The translations under genes and the position numbers were made by a program. A stretch of DNA of 64,000 nt from Flectonema sp. DT1601 (lineage: Eukaryota; Euglenozoa; Diplonemea; Diplonemida; Diplonemidae): positions 1,426,001-1,490,000 of the forward strand of contig OZ025786.1 in NCBI GenBank assembly GCA_964019425.1, written 5' to 3'. Within the stretch, counting starts at the first letter, position 1. Each line of letters opens with the position of its first letter. The notes below the pieces were generated by a model. That model ran no database searches. It saw only the letters and a list, made by a program, of their open reading frames with translations, and was not told the origin of the DNA. Positions 47,433-58,178 of the stretch are shown here, one piece after another.

Positions 47433-48976
47433 TTTTTTTTCTTTTTTTTCATTCTCCCTTTTTTTTTTTCCTCCCCATAATAATTGGTTAAAAAAAAAGT
47501 TTTGTTAGTCGCACATGTCATCCTTTCTAGCCCTCACTGTCTAACTGGTATAACAGCTTCGTGCAAAAAAACAAAAAAATAGGTTTGAATTCTCACTACC
47601 GAATTGATGTGAGTTAAGAGAAAACGCCAAATTATTCCCTCACCCGTTTCCTTTGTTTTTCTTTACACAAGTCACGTCTTTTTCTGATTAGCACCATTCT
47701 TTTTTGAAGTCGGTATTCATTCTTCACACGTGAAAACATAACGTAAGAGAAATTCTTCGTTTTTTTTTTTTTTTTTTTTTTTTTTTTGAAACCTTCTTTA
47801 TTTAGACCAAAGTAAAACTCGCTAACAAAAAAAAAATTGGAATGAAGTCCTGATGATTAATACGCGGGACAAGTAGTATTTCGCAGTGTTAAAAACTGAA
47901 CAGCAGAAAAATTTCTCTTTTTTTTATATTTTGATTTTTTAGTGCACTATTTTATAACAAACTCGTTCTAACAAAAAAAAAAAAAAATAATAATAATAAT
48001 AGTAATAATAGTTGGGAAGACCCCTCTCAATACGATGAATTTCTAAAATGGTCAACGTGCGTCGCAAAAAAGAAAAAGAGTTATGTTTTTGTGGTAAATT
48101 ATTCCCACACCGGTAGTTTTTTTGTTCTCGAAGTTGACAGTTTTGGAGACTTTTGTGTTCGAATTAGGGGGTTTTCCCAAACAAGAAAAAAAAAAAAAAT
48201 ACTATCCTTATGCTATCCTTCTCTTCTCATAAATCTAAGTTTGGTTTCATTGTAAGTACCCTTACCACAGAATTATGTTGCAACTCGCGAAGCTCTCTTT
48301 TTTTTTTTAAATTGTGCGATGAGAATGGGGGAAAAAAAAAAAAAATTGTCTGTTAGACCGATGGTGATTTGTTAGAAGAAAAAAAAAAAAAAAAAAAAAC
48401 AGACCTCACTAAAATAATCCTCACGCTTTGTTTGTAAACAGTACGTAAACTGAAAACAAGCCTATAAAGTGTTAAAGTCACGCTGGCACAAGTCTCATTC
48501 ATTCGTAAAGCATGTCTTTGAGATGGGAAAAAAAAAAAAAAAAAAAAAAAAAATCCATTTCATGGACGTTTTCAACGCGCCACATGCTGGTTGATTTGAA
48601 TCTGAGAGAACCAGCGTTACAGTGAGAGACCTGCTTCTCACGTTCGGGAAAAAAAAAAAAAAAAAAAAAAGACTGACGCATCGGGCAACCCGATAAACAT
48701 CTGAACAATTTCAGATGTCGCATGTGTTTCTAATTGGTCCCTATTCCCCAAAACGAAGCTCCAATCGTGTTTCCGCGAGTGCACCATAACAAGTTGAAGT
48801 TTCTTTTTTTAAATTTTTTTTAGATTTTTATTCTAAAGAGATAAATTAATAACTAAATTTACTACCCTCTTCAGACTTCTCATCACAACATAATATTATC
48901 CTTCCCCCTCGTGAGCTGTATTGTGTGTTAGTTGCTTGTATTTTAAATTTTTTTAAAAAGAATCACATAACTCAAG
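47433..48976. other. Intergenic, A-run rich
   Basis: A or T runs at 47760-47787, 47973-47987, 48378-48399, 48529-48553 and 48649-48670. A weak tRNA-like A/B-box pair lies near 47540-47600. No gene is recognised. Confidence 0.65.
48858..48874 (+). promoter_or_regulatory. Putative trans-splice acceptor
   Basis: TACTACCCTCTTCAG-type tract ends 102 nt before the ATG at 48977, further than is usual here. Confidence 0.4.
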
Positions 48977-51900
48977 ATGGAGGAAGAAGAGGCAGGCAAC
49001 AACTGGTACGACATTTCGCTACCAGTTAAAAAATTCAGCCTGAAACAGCAGATCAGAGGAGCTGGCACACTAGATGACATCAGTAACGTTGTGGAAGAAG
49101 CAAAAAGTTTATATGGTAGGAAATGTATGCAACAAAGAAACAAGGGAGGAAGTGATAAAAAATGGCTTGATCAGATGACTAAGGAAGGTACAGCACACGA
49201 TAGGGTCGCAGCTATAAGTTCCCAATTACGAAAAAGTGTGGAAGTTCCCTACAAACTTCACATGCTAAACGACTTGGTTGGAATGGCGGGTAGAATGGGT
49301 CACACGAGCAGAATAGCTATCGATGCGTTGATAGAGTTGTTCACGACATCCATCATGCCTCCAAACAGAAAGTTGAAAGCAATCACAACCCGATCACCAA
49401 AAGAACTCAGCGATCATCAAAATGAACGTGAAAAAATCCTTTTCTATTGGCATATAGAAGATCAAATCAAATCTATATTCGCAAAATTCTTATCAACCCT
49501 GAGAGACGGTACATCCTCTACTGTTGAAAATGTTAAAGGATACTGCATCAAAGCAATTTATCTTCTCTTAACAAAAATACCTGAAGAAGAAAAGCAATTG
49601 CTCTCGATATTGGCTAATAAGTTGGGTGATGCATCTCCAAAAATGGCAACTCGTGCAGTCCATTATTTATTGTTGTTGGTAAAGGAGAATCCTACGATGA
49701 GGGGAATAGTAGTGCGAGAGTTAGAGCAGTTTAGTTTTCGTAAGAACAATTCTTTGAAAGCACAATACTATTCTGTCAATGTACTTAGTCAGATCATGTT
49801 GTCCAGGGCTGATCATGACCTCCCACAAAAACTGTTGGAAATCTACTTTTCATTATTTTCAAAGGCAGCTGCAGATGCGAATCTCGACAACAGATTAGTC
49901 AACAGTCTGCTCACAGGTATCAGACGTGCATTTCCTTTTAGTAGACATGAAGCAACAAATATGGAGAGATTCTACACTCCTTTATTCTCTATAGCTGCTA
50001 TGTCAGCGTTCCCTCACCGAGTGGCTGCCCTCATGATTGTTCATCAGGTAATCGAAAAAGGTGAAAAACAACTCATACCTCGTTTCTACAATTCCTTATA
50101 TAACCTACTAATGGCATCTCCTGTTAACACTCAAAACATGACTTCGAGTAAGTTGGCATTGTTCTTCTCTCTTGTGTATAAGGCATTGAAAATGGATGAA
50201 GACGTAACTCGTGTGTTGGCTTTTGTTCAGAGAATGTTACAAATTTGCATGCAACACAAACCATCTTATGTATGTGGTGCTCTATTCTTGATAAGTGAAG
50301 TAAGAAAATTATTTCCATCTATTGATCCGCATTTCACTAAAGAAGGTCCTTTTGTTTCACCTGTTGTGCCAGTGAAGCCAATTCCAGTACCCCGACCATC
50401 GGAAGTAGCAGCAGCACCAGACTCGGAGTCTGATGACGACGTTGCCGGATTCGGTACTGTCGCTGGGAAGAAAAAAATTGTTAAAAAAACGAAAACTGTT
50501 AAAATACCACTTCGATCGAACACCGTGTACGTCTCTGGCAATAACGATATTTATGACCCAAACGCAAGAAATCCATGCGCGGCTTTAGCAGAGGTATGTC
50601 ACCTTACAGTGAATTGATGGAAATGTCAACTGTTTTTCTTCTTTAAAAACAACAACAACAACAACAGACTGAATGTATTTGGATTATTGACAGGTTAACA
50701 AAACACTACCATCCATCAGTAGTAACTTTCGCCACCTACGTTAGGGAAGGAGGATCTATTGCCTATGAGGTATGTGTTTATACGATAACGATATAATATT
50801 GTCAAAAAAAAGAATTAGCTTTATCTTGAACTATACAGAAAATAGTAATATAACAACTGTGATTTTTTGTTTGTGTCACGAAACCGTGAACCGACTTAAA
50901 CTGATAAAGCAAAAGGAGGTTTACGTGTGCTGCCCAACATTCTTTTTCGTTAAATGCAAAAAAAAAACAAAAATCAAAAAACAGGGTGATCCTCTTGTAG
51001 ATTTCACTCTTCAAGCTTTTCTTGATGCGTTTTCGTTTAAGAACCCAAAGAAGAAGCACATTGGAACTATTAGAGATGGTTTAGATACCGCTTTGAAAAG
51101 ATCAAGTAATAAAAGACAAACTCTTACTCATGATGCGTCAGCATTCGCTGACCTACCTGCGGCTAAGGTTGATATCCAAGATGCTTTTTACTACAAATAC
51201 TTTGTGGGAAGGAAGAATAAGATTTTGGAATTAGCGAAACAAAACGAGTCTGGACTACTAATTGACGAAGATGAGGGACCTGAAGAAATAGAATATAAGG
51301 AAGACGATAATACTGTTGATGACTTCACTCGTAAATATCTAAAGTATTCATACGATGCTATGGATGATGATGCCAATGTATTAGCGGATATGCGACAGGA
51401 CGCAATGGGAGCAACTGATGAAGGAATAGACGCTGATATGCTCCGCCGTGATATTGAACACGGTCATGACGACATGATGGGCGTTCAAATCTCAAAAGAT
51501 GATATCCCAGATGATGAAAGTGACGATGGCTCCACCGATGACGATGACGATGACGAACCAAATTTCAAAGCAGCAGTAGCTGCTGGACAAGAAGAAGGAG
51601 ATGAGGAGTCTGATGACGATGACGATGACGATGACGGTGATGATGACATTGACATCGACGCGATGGATGCAAACATCTCTGGGCGTTCATTTGCAAAGGC
51701 TGTGCCGACATCAGAATCCGAGGCATCCGACGATGACGAAGATGAAAACGACTCTGAATTCCAACCTGGCGACTCCGACTCTTCCGGCATCGACGACGAC
51801 AGCTCCGTCGACGACGAAGTCGTCCAACGCAAAAAACGTCCAAAGAACGAACCTCTCAAATCGTTCGATATCACACGTGGTTCTGCTTCCTCGATGGGAG

Positions 51901-52228
51901 AAGCCAGTGCACGTGAGTTAGAATCTATGATCGACTTCACTTCTAAAATAGGAACTTCGAAATTTGACACTTGGCTAGACAAGCAAGAGAATAAGGGAAA
52001 GGGTGCCAACCGAGCTTCCGGAGGGTATGTCGGCTTTTTCCCCCCCCCTTTTTAATAATCTCTTGAAATTTTGCGATGGCGTACCACTTAGGAATTCATA
52101 CATAAACCTATATAAAAAAATAAAACAGTAAATCTGGTGGCAAGGGAGGAGGAAAGGGCAAGGGAGGCAAAGGTGGAGGAAAGGGAGGCAAAAGCGGCGG
52201 CAAGAAGGGAGGCAAACGGCGTAGGTAG
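48977..52228 (+). CDS. MAK21: Ribosome biogenesis factor MAK21/NOC1 (CEBPZ), 4 exons
   Basis: Exons are 48977-50593, 50668-50769, 50985-52024 and 52129-52228; joins keep frame and give 952 residues. The N-terminus (NNWYDISLPVKKFSLKQQIR) and the helical-repeat core with the CBF/Mak21 domain (residues about 200-470) follow the family. The exon 2-3 join gives HYHPSVVTFATYVREGGSIA, Y-E, then GDPLVDFTLQAFLDAFSFKN with P-K, the classic HYHPSV and G-D-P-L-x-D-F-T motifs. A very acidic Asp/Ser-rich stretch (about 700-840) and a basic Gly/Lys tail in exon 4 (GGKGKGGKGGGKGGKSGGKK) finish the protein. In yeast Mak21-Noc2 drives early 60S subunit assembly in the nucleolus. Introns of 74, 215 and 104 nt start GTATGT and end in A-rich ACAG; the second holds repeat A in reverse. 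Confidence 0.92.
50817..50962 (-). repeat. Repeat A, copy 4 (antisense, inside MAK21 intron 2)
   Basis: The reverse complement reads GCATTTAACGAAAAAGAATG, then the shared hairpin arms (AGTCGGTTCACGG, CGTGACACAAAC), then TATTTTCTGTATAG. It takes up most of the 215-nt intron 50770-50984, in the opposite orientation to copy 1. Confidence 0.75.
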
Positions 52229-52495
52229 TCATCCACCGCATTATACTGTACATACTGCGTTAAAAAAAAAAAAAAAGTAGTTCACTTTGAGAAAAGAACG
52301 AATGAAGAAAAATCAAAAAAAAAAAAAAAGAAATTCGCATTTTCTTTCGTAACCTGCCTCACATACTATCATAAGAGGGCAGACGTTTATCTAGTTTCGG
52401 TTATCATATCACAACATAGGAAAATGGTTTTTTTAAAATGATTTTTTTAAAAATTATTTTGTTTTGTTTTTACAATCCAGAAAACACAAATTACA

Positions 52496-52818
52496 ATGAA
52501 AAAAAAATGGGCAGTGGTCCAAAATACACCACTTTTTTTGCAAATGGCAAGGGGTTAAGGAATACTGTGAACCACCTGGGTTCCATGAAGCCAGAGGTAG
52601 CAATCACAAAGATTGCAGCCTGGATGAGGGCAGTGGAGGACGCGGACTCTGAAAGCCGCACTATGTTGAGAGTCGACGAAGACGGTCGCTTCGATAAGGC
52701 GGTGTGGTCCTTCGGACACTCTGCGATGTTTCTTCGCTCCGTGTTCGTCGACGCGACACACCTGTATTTTGGGCCTTTTTTTTGGTGTATTTTGAGCCAT
52801 AACCCGAAAAGAAATTAA
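52496..52818 (+). pseudogene. Transposase fragment, possibly MULE-like
   Basis: A frame of about 100 codons ends at 52818. It is markedly more GC-rich than nearby DNA. The segment FGHSAMFLRSVFVDATHLYF recalls the start of the MULE catalytic domain (F-x-x-V-x-x-x-D-G/A-T-H-L), after which only about 18 residues remain. Upstream, WMRAVEDADSESRTMLRVDE DGRF-type sequence would fit the preceding helical part. Nothing else of a transposon is present, so this is at most a scrap; a small host gene is the alternative. Confidence 0.35.
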
Positions 52819-52849
52819 AAACAACGTTTTTGTGTGTGCTCGTCAGCCC

Positions 52850-52944
52850 CCACCTTTAGTCACTGTATCTAAAACTAATGTTAAAATTATCTTTATGTTT
52901 TTATGATACAACACAGTTGTAATTTTTACAAAATTAAACATAAC
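52850..52944 (+). repeat. Repeat B, copy 3 (5'-truncated)
   Basis: The copy matches the last ~95 bp of repeat B, from ACC(C/T)TTAGTCACTGTAT to AAACATAACA, and is followed by a run of about 20 C. It lacks the junction region. 5' truncation is typical of elements copied by reverse transcription. Confidence 0.8.
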
Positions 52945-52971
52945 AACCCCCCCCCCCCCCCCCCCCCTTTC

Positions 52972-54378
52972 ATGTCTCACAATAATTACGCAGTTCAGTT
53001 TAAAATGATTGAAACATCTGTCATATTAATACAAAAAGTTTGGAGAGGTTATCGGTCTAGAAAACATAATCGTGATTTAATAAAAACTGTTAAGGGAAGA
53101 TCAAGACACCGACATCGGACATTAAAACTAATTGACATGCTGCTGGAGGACTCTGAAAAGACGTACGACAGTACCGTAGTTTGGAATAATGCGCAAATCA
53201 ATCATTCAAACCACAACGTTGTCATAAAGAAATCAAGAAATAGACAAGCAATCCAACAAAGTACTGCTGCTGAGTGTTCTTATTTAAAGAAATTGAGAAA
53301 TACACGACAACAAAAAGAAAATCAATACATCATCGCAAGTGAGACATACGAGCATTTGACAGGTGTAAATATCATCACAGAGTGGTGTCCTTCAATGCCA
53401 AAGCATCCACATAATGGACCCAGAAGTACACTAGTTCAACGTTACGTTGAGAGCTATTATAAGAAAACTTGTCGAGAACAATCAAATACTAAATTATCAT
53501 TGCCAGGTTTGTTGGATCTTCCAAAAGCAGTTAACTCACTTCGATCATTCAGCAATGCCATCCTCGATAATGAAGAGAGAACATTTGAAATTTTAATTTC
53601 AGATTTACAATCTAAATTCATAAAGTATCTTAGTCAAAAGGGGAATGACCTTCTTCAAGGTGGAAGAAAAGGTCGTGTTGCATTTAAAAGGGAACAACAT
53701 CAGCAAAAGGTCATTGAACGATATTCATTGTTACCTCGCTATAATAAGAGGAAGCAGAAACCATTGCATTTGTCGATGTTTGAGGATCAGTTGTGGAAAA
53801 GAAAACAACAACACAATCGTGATAAACACCCTACCGATTCTGAGTGGGTTCAGAACATGATCAGCAGAGAGTGGAGTTGTAGAGCTGACGTTTGGAGGAG
53901 GGAAGGATTTCAATGGGAATATAATTTAAAATATCACAACAATCAGCTCTCTGGTGAAATCGGTCAAGTCGTTGAATTGGAAACAACTTTGAGAAATGAT
54001 ATCATCAGAGAAGAGATCTTATCATTCGATCTGCTTGAAGATACATTACTTTCTCAAAATACTAAATTCCTTCCTTCCGACAGTGATATCCTTCCTTCTG
54101 GTCACTTCTCAACTGGACTAACTCACAGCTGGTTAGAATTTAACATTTTCGTTTCTTCTAAGGGTTTATTTCCTCATGCTACTGTGTCACCAGAAGTAGC
54201 ACCAGTGGTGGCCTTTTTAGCTTCGGTTGTTGCAGCTTTTGTGTGTCGTCGTTGTAGAACTAATTTCTTAAAACCATCAACGTATCGATCTATCGAACTG
54301 CCGATGACTTCAATTCAATCTAAGAATGTATTGCCTCCGTGTTTGGATATGTTCCTCATTGATGATGATTTGATATAG
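52972..54378 (+). CDS. IQ-motif protein of unknown function
   Basis: The product has 468 residues from the ATG at 52972. The frame is open upstream to 52903, but that part is repeat B plus a C run, so 52972 is preferred. Residues about 16-31 hold an IQ motif (ILIQKVWRGYRSRK), a calmodulin/centrin binding site. The rest is basic and helical (residues 30-280), with many Lys, Arg, Gln and Asn. An acidic segment follows, and a hydrophobic stretch near residues 400-425 (APVVAFLASVVAAFVCRRCR) could be a membrane segment or buried helix. No named family is recognised. No clear acceptor precedes it; insertion of repeat B about 25 bp upstream may have displaced the original 5' region. Confidence 0.6.
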   Translation: MSHNNYAVQFKMIETSVILIQKVWRGYRSRKHNRDLIKTVKGRSRHRHRTLKLIDMLLEDSEKTYDSTVVWNNAQINHSNHNVVIKKSRNRQAIQQSTAAECSYLKKLRNTRQQKENQYIIASETYEHLTGVNIITEWCPSMPKHPHNGPRSTLVQRYVESYYKKTCREQSNTKLSLPGLLDLPKAVNSLRSFSNAILDNEERTFEILISDLQSKFIKYLSQKGNDLLQGGRKGRVAFKREQHQQKVIERYSLLPRYNKRKQKPLHLSMFEDQLWKRKQQHNRDKHPTDSEWVQNMISREWSCRADVWRREGFQWEYNLKYHNNQLSGEIGQVVELETTLRNDIIREEILSFDLLEDTLLSQNTKFLPSDSDILPSGHFSTGLTHSWLEFNIFVSSKGLFPHATVSPEVAPVVAFLASVVAAFVCRRCRTNFLKPSTYRSIELPMTSIQSKNVLPPCLDMFLIDDDLI

Positions 54379-54846
54379 ATTCGGGAAAATACTTATGTTG
54401 GTTCTTTATTTGTAATTATGTTGTGTTCTGACATTTCCAGCTTTGGCTTTTTTTCAGTGTCAGCACGATTACTTGAATATAACTTTCTGTTGATGTAAGT
54501 TATTGTGGTGGTTGTGGTATTGTAACTGAGTTGTTGAACGACTGCTCCTGTTTCACTGTTGAGTAAGACTATTGAAAGATCGCCACAATCAAACAGTTGT
54601 TGCTGTCTGATCACTTCTTAAAAAGAGTTACACACGTTTCCTGGTTTCTCACCCGCAAAGAGAAATTTTTACTGTTTCGGATGCTTTTTTCTTTGATGTG
54701 TTTTGGGCATTTTTAAAAAAATATTTATTTTGTAAGAAGGATTTCTTTACAGATTCCTTGTTCTGCTCTTGGGAAAAAAAAAAAAAAAAATTATTTTTTT
54801 TTTTCATAACTTATTTCTTTTCTCTCCATTCAGTTCAACTATTGTA
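54379..54846. other. Intergenic
   Basis: Plain AT-rich DNA; A and T runs near 54774-54804. It ends in the acceptor-like tract before 54847. Confidence 0.6.
54811..54833 (+). promoter_or_regulatory. Putative trans-splice acceptor
   Basis: TTTTCTCTCCATTCAG ends 13 nt before the ATG at 54847 and is kept in the paralogue at 59165. Confidence 0.55.
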
Positions 54847-57300
54847 ATGATTTCAATAAAATGGTCGAGTAACTTTCTGGTATTCGGATGTATTTTAATA
54901 TCCGCCAGCATCTGTTCGATACTTTCGATAACATCATCAGACGATGCGATTTCAAAGACGGAGACGAATCGAGACTCGTCAGTTGATCAATGTTTTAGTT
55001 TTAGTAGTAAAGTAATAACAAATAGAACTTCTGAATATCTAAACTTATTATCTGGAAGTGTTTTGTCGATGATTGAAAAGCATTTCACGACTCACAAAGC
55101 AGTAACACAACTTATTGTTTCAGAGATGCTTGCTGGTGATGATCAACAAAAAGACAGTTGGGAATTTCTTTGGAACAAACGATCAGCTTTTATGAATTTG
55201 TATAACTCATTTTACGACAGTGGTGTTGCTGGTCTTGGCGTAATAAATAGAAACAGCGCAGTTCTTTATATTGTCGAGGATGTATTTACGGTTTTATCAT
55301 CATCTAGACACACCATACTCACTGTTAATAATGGTTCAGAATATGATGTGCCAGGCATTCCAACCAAACATAGACTTGCTTGGGGAACTGCACAGAATTT
55401 TACCGGAGGATTCGCGAATCCAGAACCACAATTCTATCCAAACTGTAAAGAGTGGAGGGATTATCCGTGGATTGACATGGGACCTTGCTATGGTAAACCT
55501 TCGTCTGTCACATCCGCATATTCAGTTGAAATATTCCAGGGTATTGTATTACCTGGGGTTGACAACGTCGTGTTCGCCCCACCAATTGCTATAGGTCCGT
55601 ATATTGCTATATTCTGCCTTGGTACTTATTACAATTCACGAGGTGAATACACTGGAATTACCTACTCTGCTCTAGACATTCGAATTGTTGATCGTTTTCT
55701 TCAAAGTCTTAATGTCCCTGGTATGGGAAGAATATTCACCGTCGTAAAGGAAGGGAATTGGTTGGGATTTCCTGTTGACTTGCATCTGACAGGAGTGTCA
55801 AAAGGTGCTTCTGGTAGAGGAAATTCAACACACGCTCAAACAGTAGCAGCCATTGATGCCGATGATGATATCATTAGAAACACAGCATTGTACATTGAAT
55901 CTACTTATCCAAACAAGTACAGTAATATTAGTGATAAAGGTGTTTTTGAAATATCTATTCCGGTTGGTGTAGGAGGAGGAAATGAAACTTTCTATGTTCT
56001 GGTTAACACTTTCGACAACAACAGACAAATCCAGTGGTACGTTGTGACCGTCTTGGATAGAGAATACATTCTCGGTGAAGTTGACAAGGTGACTGACGAG
56101 ACGAAGGTCGGTATCTCAGCCTCATCGAAGACCATTTCAGACGATCTGAAAACATCGAGAATGGCGTTGATCTTGACCATTGGAGGGACAGCTATTGTGT
56201 TACTTATTGGGGGATACTTGGCAATCACAACTGTCACAAAACCGATTAATATTTTGAAGAATGAAATGGCCAGCGTTGCTGTCATGAGACTTGAAGACGT
56301 TAATGAGAACAGAGACTTGTCGATGCTTTCTGAAGTTTCTCAAATGCAGCAGTCGTTTATTCAAATGATACAAAACTTACGAGAATACAGAAATTACATG
56401 CCACAGTCTATATTATTATCCTCAACAGACGATGACGAAATAATATTAGTGAAGGAAATGAAACTATCGATCAGGTCTGATGGGTCAGCGTCAAAGATCT
56501 CTTTTGGTTGCGGATCATTGTCGACATCTTCAATAATTTTTCATAGTAAGGATATGGGTGTTCGCTCTCGTAAACTATCAATCGCAATCACAAACGCAAT
56601 TTCATTCTGTACAGAAACTGGTAGTCTACAACACCACAAAGAGTACATCGCTCAGTCACTAAAACAGTGCACTCAACATGGAGGTATACCTGATAGTTTT
56701 AACGGAGATCGTTTTATAATGATGTTCAATGGTCCGAAAACCTGCACTGATCACGCAATCCAAGCCGCAGTCACTTGCAAGTTGATCTCAATAAATGCTC
56801 CTTACACCATTTCTGCATCGGTGTCGTCAGGAACTGCCAAATGTGGTAACATGGGTTGTGATGGTCTCAAGAAGTACAGTGTTATTGGAAGTGTGTACGC
56901 TGTTGCTATGACGTTAGAGAGGATTAACAGAGTTTTGGGTACTAAGTTGTTATGCTGTCCGACTGCAGAGAGAGATGTCAACAGGTCGTTTTATACACGT
57001 CTTGAAGACCAACTTTGGTACCCAAAATATAAAGGAGATAAAGCAATGTGCATCTATTCGATTGTGTCTGAAAAACGTGTTCCGGATGCGGAGTGGATGT
57101 ATCAGTTGCAGGCTACTGAAGAATCGAATCCTGCTAAGATTCATAATGAAATAATGCGATCTTATTGTGCGAAGGAATACGAAGAGGCTCTTTGTATCGC
57201 CGGTAGTGATCCGTCCTTCGAACAATTGAAGGAAAAGATAATCAAAGCTCGAGATGATGGGATTAACTGTATTAATTTCATAGCAACAGACTTTCTTTAA
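54847..57300 (+). CDS. Cache-HAMP-cyclase receptor, paralogue 1 (cyclase site altered)
   Basis: The product has 817 residues from 54847 (an A-run extension to 54769 is ignored because the paralogue starts at the same Met). A TM segment (residues 8-27) is followed by an extracellular sensor of about 410 residues of dCache type (FSSKVITNRTSEYLNLLSGS, later YYNSRGEYTGITYSALDIRI). A second TM at about 445-465 (MALILTIGGTAIVLLIGGYL) and a HAMP-like linker (TVTKPINILKNEMASVAVMR) lead to a class III cyclase-fold domain (about 575-745): GGIPDSFNGDRFIMMFNG and SASVSSGTAKCGNMGCDGLK with Y-S-V-I-G. The first metal-binding Asp is Asn (LSIAITNAISF for the usual F-x-D-I-x-x-F), so activity may be lost or need a partner. 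A ligand-sensing receptor is inferred. Confidence 0.75.
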   Translation: MISIKWSSNFLVFGCILISASICSILSITSSDDAISKTETNRDSSVDQCFSFSSKVITNRTSEYLNLLSGSVLSMIEKHFTTHKAVTQLIVSEMLAGDDQQKDSWEFLWNKRSAFMNLYNSFYDSGVAGLGVINRNSAVLYIVEDVFTVLSSSRHTILTVNNGSEYDVPGIPTKHRLAWGTAQNFTGGFANPEPQFYPNCKEWRDYPWIDMGPCYGKPSSVTSAYSVEIFQGIVLPGVDNVVFAPPIAIGPYIAIFCLGTYYNSRGEYTGITYSALDIRIVDRFLQSLNVPGMGRIFTVVKEGNWLGFPVDLHLTGVSKGASGRGNSTHAQTVAAIDADDDIIRNTALYIESTYPNKYSNISDKGVFEISIPVGVGGGNETFYVLVNTFDNNRQIQWYVVTVLDREYILGEVDKVTDETKVGISASSKTISDDLKTSRMALILTIGGTAIVLLIGGYLAITTVTKPINILKNEMASVAVMRLEDVNENRDLSMLSEVSQMQQSFIQMIQNLREYRNYMPQSILLSSTDDDEIILVKEMKLSIRSDGSASKISFGCGSLSTSSIIFHSKDMGVRSRKLSIAITNAISFCTETGSLQHHKEYIAQSLKQCTQHGGIPDSFNGDRFIMMFNGPKTCTDHAIQAAVTCKLISINAPYTISASVSSGTAKCGNMGCDGLKKYSVIGSVYAVAMTLERINRVLGTKLLCCPTAERDVNRSFYTRLEDQLWYPKYKGDKAMCIYSIVSEKRVPDAEWMYQLQATEESNPAKIHNEIMRSYCAKEYEEALCIAGSDPSFEQLKEKIIKARDDGINCINFIATDFL

Positions 57301-58147
57301 TTTATGAATGATTGAAGTAATAAAAAAAAAACTCTATATTACTGTGAAGTAAAGGAGCTAAATTGGATCAGTGAAGGGTTTCTACTCGTCGTCGCCCGAA
57401 ATCACAAAAAAAAAAAATTATTAATTATTTTCTCCCTCACTTTTCTTCTCACATGATCTGCACTTTTTTTTTTTTCTTTTTTTTTTTCTGTAGCAAATTT
57501 TGTGTGATAATTATTTTAGTGCAGCAAGAGCCTGATGTCTTTGACTGATGTAGTTTTAAGATGGGGCTATGTCTCTCTTGGTTTTAGTTTTCCAAGGCTC
57601 CTCAGCAATTGAGTTCTTCAATTTCGTACTGCACGGTAACAAAAAAACATGTATGCAGATGGAGTTTTGAACATTGATTATAATGTAGAGTCGTTTACGA
57701 TATTTGCAGGGTGGTTACCTACCCCTTTCTAATACTATTTGTAGATAACCGTTTCACGGTACATAAACTTTTATCGAGTTTGCTCTCACACATGGTGAAT
57801 CTCTAACCCGTTCTGGCGAGCTCCGATGGATTGGTTGTTATCGGTTCTTACGTTAGGAAACACTTTTGAAACTTACTGATGAAGGCCAAAAAAAAAAAAA
57901 AAAAGGGGGAGGAACAGCAGAATAATTTATTTAATGTTTTTTTTCTTCTCGAAATGTCATTTTTTTTTTTTAATAATCTCATATACTAACCTTTTTATTC
58001 AATATAACTCCTCTTCTTTTTTTAACTGAGGAAGTATCAAGTCCCACCTGTTTTCCGGATCAGGATTCTTTTTTTTCCCCCCCCCCTTTTTTCTTTTAAA
58101 TATAATGAAAGATGTCAGAAGCAGCAGTGTGATGATTTTTTTTTCTC

Positions 58148-58178
<31 letters not shown>

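Noticed and set aside
47530-47600. tRNA-like A and B boxes (TGTCTAACTGG ... GGTTTGAATTC)
   Set aside because: No acceptor-stem or T-stem pairing could be made, and the anticodon region is an A run. At most a SINE relic.
51485-52009. Minus-strand Ser-rich frame
   Set aside because: Antisense of the Asp/Glu/Ser-rich stretch of MAK21.
52903-52971. N-terminal extension of the IQ protein
   Set aside because: The extension is translated repeat B plus a C run; the Met at 52972 is better.
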